Below, piece after piece: positions 10,265 to 18,070 of a stretch of 64,000 nucleotides of DNA. The DNA comes from Candidatus Tenderia electrophaga (GTDB taxonomy: Bacteria > Pseudomonadota > Gammaproteobacteria > Tenderiales > Tenderiaceae). Location: NCBI GenBank assembly GCA_001447805.1, contig CP013099.1:930001-994000 (forward strand), read 5' to 3'. Within the stretch, counting starts at the first letter, position 1; every line of letters starts with the position of its first letter. Made by a program: the position numbers and the translations under genes. A model generated the notes under the pieces. It saw only the letters and a program-made list of their open reading frames with translations, made no database searches and was not told the origin of the DNA.

Positions 10265-10843
10265 GTGAGAGCCTTGATCATGACCCTGTTGTTGGGGTTG
10301 GCGGCGGCAGCACAGGCCGACGCGCCTGCTGCGGGCAGCGGGGCAGCCGAGTCGCTGCGTTATTTCGACGGTCGGCAATGGCGGCCCTTGTGGCAGAGCG
10401 AGCACGAGATCGCCGAAATCGCGCCGGCGAACCAGGCCCCGGCGGCGAGCCTGGGGGCCGGCGCCCGCCTGGTGCAACAGCGCGGCGGGCTGCGCATCTG
10501 GCGGCTGCAGGACACGCCCGGCGCCGGCGTGGGCCGCAGCCTGGCGGGCGGCGACCCAGCGCGCTTCAGCCCGGTGTTTTACTTATCTCCTCACGGCGGC
10601 GCGCGCCTGGTGCCGCGCGGCAACATCGTGGTGCGCTTTTTCAGCGCGCGCGAGCCGGTGGAACTGGATGCCTGGGCGGAGGCGCAGGGACTGCGTTTGA
10701 TCGGCAAGACCTCGCTGCCCGCAACCTATCTCTTCGCCGCCGACACGGGCATGGCGGCGGTACACAAGGCCAATGACATTCAGCACAGCGGCAAGGTGCA
10801 TTTTGCCGTGCCGCAATGGTGGCGCGAGGCGTATACGCGTTAG
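10265..10843 (+). CDS. Secreted protein resembling a stand-alone S8 protease propeptide/inhibitor
   Basis: About 192 aa. The GGGAGG at 10251-10256 best fits the GTG at 10265; the upstream GTG at 10256 overlaps that ribosome site. Residues 1-19 are a signal peptide ending AAAAQA. The C-terminal half, NIVVRFFSAR, then LRLIGKTSLPATYLF, then FAVPQWWREAY, has the layout of the N-terminal domain seen in many bacterial S8 proteases (a beta-alpha-beta unit ending in an A/V-x-P-x tail that fills the active site). It follows the protease, which lacks such a domain, by 15 bp. I infer a trans-acting folding aid or inhibitor. The N-terminal half is unrecognised. Confidence 0.6.
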   Translation: MRALIMTLLLGLAAAAQADAPAAGSGAAESLRYFDGRQWRPLWQSEHEIAEIAPANQAPAASLGAGARLVQQRGGLRIWRLQDTPGAGVGRSLAGGDPARFSPVFYLSPHGGARLVPRGNIVVRFFSAREPVELDAWAEAQGLRLIGKTSLPATYLFAADTGMAAVHKANDIQHSGKVHFAVPQWWREAYTR

Positions 10844-10864
10844 CATTTATAAGCGAGATAATAT

Positions 10865-11524
10865 TCAAACCATCAGACTCAGCGCGGGTCTGTCGCGATG
10901 CTCAGCGCCGCCCGCGGCGACCTGTTGGTAATGACGAACCTGTTTGCTTGCGTTCCCGTCTGCGCCGGTCTTGCCAGGTTCGCTTGGTTGCGACTCGGCG
11001 GTCGGTTCCGAGCTTTCCTGATGTTGCCGGGCGATCTCGCTGCGCGCCTCGGCCGCCATGACCGTCGCCGCGGCGGCCACCGCACGATCCTGTCCCGAGG
11101 GCTGGGCCGGTGCCAGGGCGGCGGCACGAATCTGTTGCGCCTTGCGCAAGGTGGCCTGTGGGTCGCCCGCCACCGCGCTGGTATCGATGCTCACCTCGCC
11201 GCCGACCGCATAGCGCCTACCGTCCGGGCCGCGCGCGTAACTGAAGCTTGCACCGCCCTTGGATAGGCTGCCGGCCGCGCCTTGGTGTGCGGCTTCGTGG
11301 GCGCGTACTTCACGATCGCGCTGTTGCAGCTGTCTGAGTTGTTGCCGCTGTTCTTGGCTGAGTTCGCGGCCGGCGGCCGCCGTATTCGGTGTGTTGCGTG
11401 GATCGGCCTGCTGCGTGTTTGCGTCGTCCGTGCCCGCCGGCGACTGCGGCGGGCCATGACTGCGGGCTTGTGCATTGACCTGCGGCGACAATAGCGGCGC
11501 CGGGCTGTGGCCGCTGATCTGCAT
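10865..11524 (-). CDS. Putative metalloprotease, CJM1_0395/SprA-related family
   Basis: 219 aa, Gln-, Ala- and Pro-rich and low-complexity at both ends. The core at about 60-150 has DREVRAHEAAHQGAAG, which holds a HExxH-like His-Glu-x-x-His, then SYARGPDGRRYAVGGEVSID, the family hallmark. Families of this kind are annotated as putative metalloproteases from the His motif; no substrate is known. No signal peptide is visible. It is convergent with the propeptide-like gene (21 bp apart) and lies 16 bp downstream of the small rod-like gene, so the two are likely co-transcribed. Confidence 0.78.
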   Translation of the reverse strand: MQISGHSPAPLLSPQVNAQARSHGPPQSPAGTDDANTQQADPRNTPNTAAAGRELSQEQRQQLRQLQQRDREVRAHEAAHQGAAGSLSKGGASFSYARGPDGRRYAVGGEVSIDTSAVAGDPQATLRKAQQIRAAALAPAQPSGQDRAVAAAATVMAAEARSEIARQHQESSEPTAESQPSEPGKTGADGNASKQVRHYQQVAAGGAEHRDRPALSLMV

Positions 11525-11540
11525 CGTGCCGCTCGAGGGG

Positions 11541-11798
11541 CTATGCCTGTATGTCGATCAGGGTGCCGAGCACATCGCCGGCGGTCTGCACCACCTTGGC
11601 CGAGGCCTGCACCTGAAGCTTGTTCAGTTGCATGTCCACCAGCGACCCCGCGACATCTTTGGGGCCGCTCGCCTGGGCCCCGGGCGGAGAGGCTTCACCG
11701 CCGTGGGCGGTGGCGACATCATGGGCGTTTTTTCTGATACCGTTCAGACCCTTATGAATGCCCTGCAGGCCTGCGTTGAGGGCGGCAACCGAACTCAT
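11541..11798 (-). CDS. Small protein resembling the two ends of a flagellar rod/hook protein
   Basis: 85 aa. Residues 1-28 (AALNAGLQGIHKGLNGI, then NAHDVA) look like the N-terminal D0 helix of flagellar rod and hook proteins. Residues 51-85 (SLVDMQLNKLQVQASAK, then VVQTAGDVLGTLIDI) look like their C-terminal D0 helix (compare VNMI.AQRAYEANSKVIQT.DEML). A short Gly/Pro/Ala linker replaces the whole exposed middle. No flagellar genes are nearby. It could form a two-helix bundle; function unknown. A good start: ATG preceded by GAGAGGTGAT. Confidence 0.6.
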   Translation of the reverse strand: MSSVAALNAGLQGIHKGLNGIRKNAHDVATAHGGEASPPGAQASGPKDVAGSLVDMQLNKLQVQASAKVVQTAGDVLGTLIDIQA

Positions 11799-11886
11799 AT
11801 ATCACCTCTCGAAAAACTGCGAGTAAATTATCGCTTACTAATATATCGGCTGCGGCGCCGGCAGGCTTGAATAGGACGGGCGGGAA

Positions 11887-11914
11887 TAAAAAAGGCCGGG
11901 CGAATGCCCGGCCA
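11887..11914 (-). terminator. Rho-independent terminator of the porin gene
   Basis: Eight-pair stem GGCCGGGC/GCCCGGCC at 11894-11901 and 11906-11913 with loop GAAT. On the minus strand it is followed by a run of T (plus-strand A run 11888-11893). It lies about 30 bp after the porin stop. Confidence 0.9.
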
Positions 11915-11943
11915 GAAAGCAGAAGTGACTATTGTTGTATGGC

Positions 11944-12900
11944 TTAGAAGGTTGCGACAAATTCCAACAGCAAGTCGTCGTTGTCGGCAGATCCCTCTGG
12001 GCTCTCGCTGCGCATCTCCAGGGAGGTGCTCAGGTTGGATGCGATCTGATAGGACACCTGGAAGCTGGTGGCATCGGCATCGGCATTGGCACTGGCCGTC
12101 GTGTAGTCGACGTCCGAAAAGCGCAGTGCGACGCCGAACCCATTGCCGAAGTCGTAGCCGGCCCACAGGTCATAAGCGGCATCCACAATCTTGCCGGTGG
12201 TGAGATAGTCCAGGCCAACGCTAAGCCCGGCGACTTGGCTGGGCATGTAGACGACATTGAAGTCGGTGATGTCTTCGGCGGAGGCGGCATTCTGAGTCTG
12301 GTCGGCCTGGGTGGCGAAGCCCAATTCCAGATCCAGCCCCTGCAGCGGTGAGTAGTTGATTACCACGGCAACGGAATTTTCTTCGTTGGTCTGCCCCAGA
12401 TCATTCAGGTAAGCGATCGTTGCCGTGGCGGGGCCTACCGGCGCGGCCAGGGCCAAGCCGGCGACGTTGTTACCGTGCAGCGCGGTCTGGCCGTCCAGAA
12501 TGCTGTAGACATAGCCCCGAGTAGAGAAGGTTCTGTCGGGCCGGTCTTCGGCTTCGTAACCGATGGGGTTGTTGAAGACACCGCCGATGACGGTCATATT
12601 GGCGGGGGCGCCCCAAGCAAAAAAGGCCTGTTCCAGCACGGCGCTGTCGCCGCCACCGGCGGGATCCAGCATCAGGTCAACGTCAACCCGGGCAGTGGCG
12701 CCGTCGGTAGGACTGGCTGACACATCGATCTCGCCACTGGCGGTAAATTTGTCTTCATTGGCAACTTGGGAAACACCGGCATTTTCGTCGGTGATGGTGT
12801 AGATAACATCGGTATAACCGCTGGTGTCGGCGGCCGCCGCAAACCCAGGTACCATGGCCGCGGCAACGGCCAGAGGCAGTGCTTTCTTTTTCATATTCAT
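11944..12900 (-). CDS. Outer-membrane porin, OmpL-like beta-barrel family
   Basis: 318 aa with a signal peptide (KKKALPLAVAAAMVPGFAAA, cut before ADTSGY) and a C-terminal Phe preceded by alternating hydrophobic residues (LLLEFVATF), the outer-membrane insertion signal. Alternating strands such as GLDLELGFATQA, GLSVGLDYLTTG and FGVALRFSDVDY fit a barrel. FNNPIGYEAEDRPDR and GVxNNPIGYE-type text match the OmpL-like putative porin family. Start ATG 12900 or 12894; GGAGG at the proper distance. A strong single-gene terminator follows and an inverted-repeat cluster lies upstream, so it appears to be a separately regulated unit. Substrate unknown. Confidence 0.82.
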   Translation of the reverse strand: MNMKKKALPLAVAAAMVPGFAAAADTSGYTDVIYTITDENAGVSQVANEDKFTASGEIDVSASPTDGATARVDVDLMLDPAGGGDSAVLEQAFFAWGAPANMTVIGGVFNNPIGYEAEDRPDRTFSTRGYVYSILDGQTALHGNNVAGLALAAPVGPATATIAYLNDLGQTNEENSVAVVINYSPLQGLDLELGFATQADQTQNAASAEDITDFNVVYMPSQVAGLSVGLDYLTTGKIVDAAYDLWAGYDFGNGFGVALRFSDVDYTTASANADADATSFQVSYQIASNLSTSLEMRSESPEGSADNDDLLLEFVATF

Positions 12901-12937
12901 AGTATTGATCCTCCCTAAAGGATAGGTGTTGCATAAA

Positions 12938-12971
12938 ATAACCGGTGGTTATGAAGGTTATTCGAATAACC
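12938..12971. promoter_or_regulatory. Inverted-repeat cluster upstream of the porin (possible operator)
   Basis: Four copies of the half-site GGTTAT/ATAACC within 34 bp: ATAACC 12938-12943, GGTTAT 12947-12952, GGTTAT 12956-12961, ATAACC 12966-12971. The last two form a perfect 16-bp palindrome GGTTATTCGAATAACC. It lies in the leader 38-71 bp before the porin start. A possible minus-strand -35 TTGCAT and -10-like TTAAGT lie further upstream, so a bound regulator would sit just inside the transcript. Confidence 0.5.
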
Positions 12972-13148
12972 GACGCCAACTTAACCGTATCCGTAACAAA
13001 AATGCAAGAATATTTGTTGTTATTTTGCAATACTGTTGTATTTTAGTAAGGCTTTGATGCGACATGGGTTTGCCTTTTCGGCTTTCGTGTTATGATTGAC
13101 CGCTCGCCTCTAAATAAGTATGGATAAAGTAAGTTCAGGGGCCTAACC

Positions 13149-14435
13149 ATTAATTCTCAGATTATTCCACGTTCAGACCATCCCATCAGCCGGGCCGCGA
13201 TTAGCGAAAACGCCCTGAAGGTGCTGTATCGCCTCAAAAACGCCGGCTTCCAGGCCTACCTGGTGGGCGGCGGGGTCCGCGATCTGCTGCTGGGGCGCGA
13301 GCCCAAGGATTTCGATATCGCCACCGATGCCCTGCCCGACGAGGTGCGCAAGCTGTTTCGCAATTGCCGCCTGATCGGCCGACGGTTTCGTTTGGCGCAC
13401 ATCATTTTCGGCCGTGAGATCATCGAGGTGGCCACCTTCCGCGCCCAGGCCAACGACGCCGGCGAAGGCGGCATCGAACAGGAGGAGAATGGCCGGCTGC
13501 TGCGTGACAATGTCTACGGCAACCTGGAGCAGGATGCCTGGCGCCGCGATTTCACCATCAACGCCCTGTACTACAACATCGAGGATTTTTCGGTGGTGGA
13601 TTACACCGGCGGCATGGACGATATCGAGGCCGGCCTGCTGCGCGTCATCGGTGATCCGGAACAGCGTTTTCGCGAAGACCCGGTGCGTATGTTGCGGGCG
13701 GTGCGCTTTGCCGCCAAGATCGGTTTTCGCGTCGATGAGGCGTCGGAGGCCAAGATTTACGAACTCGGTCATTTGTTGCAGGGCATCCCGGCGGCACGCT
13801 TGTTCGACGAGGTATTAAAACTGTTCCTGGGCGGCTATGCGCTGCAGACCTTTGAGTTGTTGCGTCATTACGATTTGTTCGAGCATCTGTTTCCCGCCAC
13901 CGAGGCGGCCTTGGCTCAGGAGGAAAACCATTTCCCCCTGACCCTGGTCACTCGGGCCCTGGCAAACACCGATGAGCGCATCGCCCAGGGCAAGCCGGTG
14001 ACGCCGGCATTTTTGTATGCCGCCCTGCTGTGGGAGCCGGTGCGCCAGCAGGGCTTGCGTTTGCAGGCGGAGGGGGTGGCCGAGCAGCAGGCCTTCAACC
14101 GCGCCGCCCAGGCGGTGATCGCGCAGCAGTTGCAATCCACCTCCCTGCCGCGCCGTTTCAGCACGCCCATGCAGGAAATCTGGATTATGCAGCCGCGTCT
14201 GGCTAAGCGCGCCGGCAAGCGCGCCTGGCGCCTGTTCGAACACCCGCGCTTTCGCGCCGCCTATGATTTCTTGCTGCTCTGCGCCGAGGCCGGCGAAGCC
14301 GACCGTGAGGTGGCCGAATGGTGGACCCGCTTCCAGGAAGTCGACGAGGACGAGCGCGCCGCCATGGTGCGTAAGTTGACGCCCAAGCGCGCGCGCCGGG
14401 GCCGGCGGCCGCGCAAGCAAACACCATCCGAGTAG
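13149..14435 (+). CDS. pcnB: Poly(A) polymerase I, probable AUU start
   Basis: 428 aa if started at ATT 13149. Residues after it, IIPRSDHPIS then SENALKVLYRLKNAGF, align with conserved PcnB text that an internal GTG start at 13221 would lose. Between the in-frame TAA at 13125 and 13221 there is no ATG, GTG or TTG; ATT 13149 has AGGGG seven bases upstream. E. coli pcnB is also reported to start at AUU, which keeps its level low. The nucleotidyltransferase core shows LVGGGVRDLLLG (Gly39-41) and catalytic DFDIATDA (Asp54, Asp56), then RRFRLAHI and the RNA-binding domain. The Arg/Lys-rich tail suits RNA binding. It adds poly(A) tails that promote RNA decay. Precedes folK by 3 bp. Confidence 0.93.
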   Translation: MNSQIIPRSDHPISRAAISENALKVLYRLKNAGFQAYLVGGGVRDLLLGREPKDFDIATDALPDEVRKLFRNCRLIGRRFRLAHIIFGREIIEVATFRAQANDAGEGGIEQEENGRLLRDNVYGNLEQDAWRRDFTINALYYNIEDFSVVDYTGGMDDIEAGLLRVIGDPEQRFREDPVRMLRAVRFAAKIGFRVDEASEAKIYELGHLLQGIPAARLFDEVLKLFLGGYALQTFELLRHYDLFEHLFPATEAALAQEENHFPLTLVTRALANTDERIAQGKPVTPAFLYAALLWEPVRQQGLRLQAEGVAEQQAFNRAAQAVIAQQLQSTSLPRRFSTPMQEIWIMQPRLAKRAGKRAWRLFEHPRFRAAYDFLLLCAEAGEADREVAEWWTRFQEVDEDERAAMVRKLTPKRARRGRRPRKQTPSE

Positions 14436-14438
14436 GAC

Positions 14439-14948
14439 ATGGCTGCTGCGGTGATCGCCTATATCGGTTTGGGCAGTAATCTGGATGATCCCGTGCGCCA
14501 GGTACAGACGGCCTTGGTGGAGCTGGGTGAGATACAGCAGTCATGCTTGCTTAAGCACTCCAGTCTGTATCGCAGCGCACCCATGGGGCGCGCCGATCAG
14601 CCCGACTATATCAATGCCGTGGCCGCCGTGGAGACCGCCCTTGCGCCCCATGAATTGCTATCACAACTGCAGCGCTTAGAGGCGCGTCATCAGCGGGTGA
14701 GACGGGAGCGTTGGGGAGCGCGTACCCTGGATCTGGATTTATTGTTGTTCGGGGCTGCGGTCATCGACAGTGAACAGCTATGCGTGCCCCATCCCGGCCT
14801 GGCGGCGCGCAACTTTATCCTCATCCCCCTCTACGAGATTGCCCCCGATCTGATATTGCCGGACAATCGGGGCTTGTCTGAATTGGTGCAAGGCTGTCCA
14901 AGGACCGGCCTGCAGCGCCTGGAAAATGTTGATCAACCGCTGAGTTGA
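14439..14948 (+). CDS. folK: HPPK, folate pyrophosphokinase
   Basis: 169 aa. Begins with YIGLGSNLDDP, the HPPK signature, and carries RWGARTLDLDLLLFG with the two metal-binding Asp residues, then PHPGLAARNFILIPL. It transfers pyrophosphate from ATP to 6-hydroxymethyl-dihydropterin in folate synthesis. It follows pcnB by 3 bp, the usual gammaproteobacterial arrangement, and is certainly co-transcribed with it. Confidence 0.95.
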   Translation: MAAAVIAYIGLGSNLDDPVRQVQTALVELGEIQQSCLLKHSSLYRSAPMGRADQPDYINAVAAVETALAPHELLSQLQRLEARHQRVRRERWGARTLDLDLLLFGAAVIDSEQLCVPHPGLAARNFILIPLYEIAPDLILPDNRGLSELVQGCPRTGLQRLENVDQPLS

Positions 14949-14983
14949 AAAGAAATATGGACCGTAGTGTAGTTGCCGCAAAA

Positions 14984-15024
14984 ATCCCCCCCAACCCCCC
15001 TTTGCCAAAGGGGGGGGAAGGGGG
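14984..15024. repeat. Dispersed C/G-run palindromic repeat
   Basis: Runs of C, a stem CCCCCCTTT/AAAGGGGGG with GCC loop (14995-15015), then further G runs. The same design occurs in reverse orientation at 29033-29073. It lies between folK and the kinase gene and belongs to a widespread type of short intergenic repeat; origin unknown. Confidence 0.65.
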
Positions 15025-15105
15025 CGGGTATGAACTGTCGGGCATTCGCCGACCCTTGGGTAGGCAGCGCGGCCCGTGTATTAAATCCTGCGTTGCGTCT
15101 GTGTC

Positions 15106-15762
15106 ATGACCCTGGAAAGCCCCGGTTACATCGTCGTGGAAGGCCCCATCGGCGTCGGCAAGACCAGCCTGGCGCGACGCCTGGCGCAGACCTTCGGTAC
15201 CGAGCTGCTGCTCGAGGGGGCGGATGAAAACCCCTTTCTGCAGCGCTTCTATAAGGATCCGAAAGGCGCGGCCCTGTCGACCCAGTTGTTTTTTCTCATG
15301 CAACGCGCGCAGCAGGTGCAGGAGCTGCGCCAAGGCGATATGTTCCGTCCGGTGCGGGTGGCCGATTTCCTGATCGAAAAGGATCGCCTGTTCGCCCAGC
15401 TGACCCTGGACGACGACGAGCTGAAACTCTACCAGCAGGTCTACCGGCACCTGGCCCTGGACGCACCCAGGCCCGATCTGGTGATCTATTTGCAAGCGCC
15501 GGTGGCGGTGCTGCTGGAGCGCATCCGCAAACGCAATCGCGACTACGAGCTGCATATCGACGCCGGCTATCTACAGCGCCTGGTGGATGCCTACACCCGC
15601 CTGTTCCACCAATACAACGATGCGCCGCTGTTGATTGTGAACGCCGCCGAGATCAATCTGGTAGAAGGCGAAATGGACTACAATGCCCTGCTGGAACGGG
15701 TCGCCGAGGTCGACAGCGGCCGCCACTACTTCAATCCATTGCCGTTCGATTTGAGCAAGTAA
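15106..15762 (+). CDS. Deoxynucleoside kinase family protein
   Basis: 218 aa. P-loop GPIGVGKT at residues 13-20, then the family segments STQLFFLMQRAQQ, DFLIEKDRLFA and a C-terminal lid region with RIRKRNRDYE. This places it in the deoxyguanosine/deoxyadenosine/deoxycytidine kinase family of P-loop kinases, which phosphorylate deoxynucleosides with ATP. Exact base preference cannot be read from sequence. It is found between folK and panB in many Gammaproteobacteria, so conserved context is expected, though the metabolic link to pantothenate or folate is unclear. A 157-bp gap and a repeat separate it from folK; a promoter may lie there. Confidence 0.88.
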   Translation: MTLESPGYIVVEGPIGVGKTSLARRLAQTFGTELLLEGADENPFLQRFYKDPKGAALSTQLFFLMQRAQQVQELRQGDMFRPVRVADFLIEKDRLFAQLTLDDDELKLYQQVYRHLALDAPRPDLVIYLQAPVAVLLERIRKRNRDYELHIDAGYLQRLVDAYTRLFHQYNDAPLLIVNAAEINLVEGEMDYNALLERVAEVDSGRHYFNPLPFDLSK

Positions 15763-15821
15763 TCATGTCTGATGCAGGGTGTGCCCGGCGCGCCCCGACA
15801 CATTGAAACAGGAAGATGCCT

Positions 15822-16622
15822 ATGACCGCCCCGATAAGCTTGAGCCGCTTGCGCGAGATGAAACAGCAGGGAGAAAAGATCGCCTGCCTGACCGCCTATG
15901 ACGCCAGTTTCGCCCGGGTGCTGGATGAGGCCGGGGTCGAGGTGATTCTGGTGGGTGATTCCCTGGGGATGGTGATTCAGGGCCACACGACAACGGTGCC
16001 CGTCACCATGGACGACATGATCTATCACAGCCGCGCCGCGGGCCAGGGCAACCGGCGTGCCCTGTTGATGGTCGACATGCCCTTCATGGCCTGCCCCACC
16101 GTGGAATGGGCCCTGGTCAACGCCACCCGCCTGATGCAGGCGGGCGGCGCCCAGGCGGTCAAGCTGGAAGGCAGCGGCGTGCAGTTGGAGATTGTCACCG
16201 AGCTGGCGCGGCGCAGCATCCCGGTGTGCGCCCATCTCGGCCTGCAGCCGCAGAGCGTGCACAAAATCGGCGGCTATCGGGTTCAAGGGCGTGAATCGGC
16301 CGCGGCCAAGGGTATGCTGGATAATGCCATGCAGTTGGAAAAGGCCGGCGCCGATGCGTTGTTGCTGGAATGCGTGCCCGAGTCCCTGGCGACCGAGATC
16401 ACCGAGTCCGTCACCATTCCGGTGATCGGCATCGGCGCCGGTCCCCGTTGCGACGGCCAGGTGCTGGTGCTGCACGACATCCTCGGGGTGACGCCGGGCA
16501 AGGCGCCGCGCTTCAGCAAGAACTTCATGAACGAGGGCGGCTCCATCCAGGCGGCCGTGGCGCGTTACGTGGCCGAGGTCAAGGCCGGCACCTTTCCGGC
16601 GCAACAGCACGTATTCGAATAA
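15822..16622 (+). CDS. panB: Ketopantoate hydroxymethyltransferase
   Basis: 266 aa from ATG 15822, chosen because AGGAAG at 15810-15815 would abut the alternative ATG at 15816. Shows KIACLTAYDASFA, VILVGDSLGMV with metal ligands, and GIGAGPRCDGQVLV. It uses methylene-tetrahydrofolate to turn ketoisovalerate into ketopantoate, the first committed step to pantothenate and coenzyme A. Its stop overlaps the panC start by one base (TAATG). Confidence 0.96.
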   Translation: MTAPISLSRLREMKQQGEKIACLTAYDASFARVLDEAGVEVILVGDSLGMVIQGHTTTVPVTMDDMIYHSRAAGQGNRRALLMVDMPFMACPTVEWALVNATRLMQAGGAQAVKLEGSGVQLEIVTELARRSIPVCAHLGLQPQSVHKIGGYRVQGRESAAAKGMLDNAMQLEKAGADALLLECVPESLATEITESVTIPVIGIGAGPRCDGQVLVLHDILGVTPGKAPRFSKNFMNEGGSIQAAVARYVAEVKAGTFPAQQHVFE

Positions 16623-17476
16623 TGCAGATGTTGGAAACACTGGCCGCGCTGCGGTCGCAGCTGCAGGCCTGGCGACAGGCGGGCGACGGCATCGCCTTCG
16701 TGCCCACCATGGGCAATCTGCACGCCGGTCATCTGGCTTTGGTGGAGCAGGCCAGACAGCACGGTCAACGCCTGGTGGTGAGCATTTTCGTCAATCCCAT
16801 GCAGTTCGGTCCCAATGAGGATTTCGAGTGTTATCCGCGCACGCTGGCCCGGGATCGGGACACGCTCGAGGCGGCGGCGGTGGATGTACTGTTTACACCG
16901 AGGCTGGAGGCGGTCTATCCCACCGGTCCCGCGCGCACCAGTCGCGTCGAGGTGCCCGGGCTTTCGGAGCCCCTGGAAGGTGAGCGCCGCCCCGGCCATT
17001 TCGCCGGGGTGGCGACGGTGGTCGCCAAGCTGTTCAACATGGTGCAGCCGCAGGCGGCGCTGTTCGGCGAGAAGGACTTTCAGCAGTTGTTGGTGATCCG
17101 GCGCATGGCGGCGGATCTGTGTTTCCCCGTCGAGATCATCGCGGTGCCCACGGTGCGCGCAGCCGACGGCCTGGCCCTGAGTTCGCGTAACGCTTACTTG
17201 AACGAGACGGAACGCGCCCTGGCGCCGGGCCTGTATCAGACCCTGCGGCGCGCGGCCGATAGTCTGCTGCAGGGCGAGCGGGATTTCGAGGGATTGCAGA
17301 GAGCCGGACTCAAGGCCTTGAATGCAGCCGGTTTTGACGCGGAATATTTCGCCATTCGCGGCATCGACGACCTGGGCCCGCCGGATGCGCAGACGCGCGA
17401 GGTGGTGATCCTGGCGGCGGCCCGGCTGGGCGCCACGCGTTTGATCGACAATGTTCGCCAAGTGTTGGTAAAATAA
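16622..17476 (+). CDS. panC: Pantothenate synthetase
   Basis: 284 aa from the ATG overlapping the panB stop. A longer in-frame opening to 16370 lies inside panB and is not used. HIGH-like MGNLHAGH at residues 30-37, FVNPMQFGPNEDF, FGEKDFQQL and the KMSKS-like LSSRNAYL. It joins pantoate and beta-alanine with ATP. The one-base overlap implies coupled translation with panB, which makes the pantoate precursor. Confidence 0.96.
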   Translation: MQMLETLAALRSQLQAWRQAGDGIAFVPTMGNLHAGHLALVEQARQHGQRLVVSIFVNPMQFGPNEDFECYPRTLARDRDTLEAAAVDVLFTPRLEAVYPTGPARTSRVEVPGLSEPLEGERRPGHFAGVATVVAKLFNMVQPQAALFGEKDFQQLLVIRRMAADLCFPVEIIAVPTVRAADGLALSSRNAYLNETERALAPGLYQTLRRAADSLLQGERDFEGLQRAGLKALNAAGFDAEYFAIRGIDDLGPPDAQTREVVILAAARLGATRLIDNVRQVLVK

Positions 17477-17592
17477 CTTCTTTTTGGCAAAGGCGGCGCG
17501 CCGTCCCGGGGCGGTGAACGACCTTTCGGTCTTGAATGTCTAAAATTAGCGCGGCATAAACAGCCGTTTTTTCGTACAGGAGTTGAGATGCC

Positions 17593-17976
17593 ATGCAGCA
17601 CATGATGCTCAAAACCAAATTGCACCGCGCCCGCGTGACTCATGCCGAGTTGGAGTACGAGGGTTCATGTGCCATCGACGCCGATCTGCTCGAGGCTGCT
17701 GGTATCCACGAGTACGAGCAGATCCACATCTACAACATCAACAACGGTGAGCGTTTTACCACCTACGCCATTCGTGCCGAGGCGGGCTCTGGCGTCATTT
17801 CCATCAACGGCGCGGCGGCGCGCAAGGCCAGCGTCAACGACCTGGTGATCATCTGTGCCTATGTGGCGGTTGAACAGGAGGCCCTGGCCGATTTCAAGCC
17901 CAACCTGATCTACGTCGACGGCGATAACAGGATTGTGCGGCGCAGCAATAGTATTCCCTTGCAGGCGGCGAGCTAG
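17593..17976 (+). CDS. panD: Aspartate 1-decarboxylase (self-processing)
   Basis: 127 aa. YEGSCAID carries the Gly24-Ser25 self-cleavage site that yields the pyruvoyl cofactor, with the numbering matching E. coli. Other conserved parts are [22 protein letters not shown] and [10 protein letters not shown]. It makes beta-alanine for PanC. AGGAG at 17579-17583 suits ATG 17593. A 116-bp gap follows panC, so it could have its own promoter. Completes panBCD. Confidence 0.96.
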   Translation: MQHMMLKTKLHRARVTHAELEYEGSCAIDADLLEAAGIHEYEQIHIYNINNGERFTTYAIRAEAGSGVISINGAAARKASVNDLVIICAYVAVEQEALADFKPNLIYVDGDNRIVRRSNSIPLQAAS

Positions 17977-18030
17977 CGAGTCATTAAGACGGCGCGTAGC
18001 GCGCCGAGGGGCTTGTCAGGTTTGGAATAC

Positions 18031-18055
18031 TCAGGGGAGCTTCGGGCTCCCCTGA
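18031..18055. terminator. Hairpin between panD and the convergent SAP-like gene
   Basis: Ten-pair stem TCAGGGGAGC/GCTCCCCTGA with loop TTCGG. There is no long T run on either side, so it may be a weak bidirectional terminator or an RNA-stabilising hairpin. A shorter GGCGCG/CGCGCC stem precedes it at about 17991-18005. Confidence 0.6.
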
Positions 18056-18070
18056 TGCGTTACGCCCTGT

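Noticed and set aside
9053-10477. 474-codon minus-strand frame over the S8 protease gene
   Set aside because: Shadow of the protease, which has all three catalytic residues and a P-domain.
13221-14435. GTG start at 13221 for pcnB
   Set aside because: It would remove conserved PcnB residues that are present upstream, next to an ATT with a good ribosome site.
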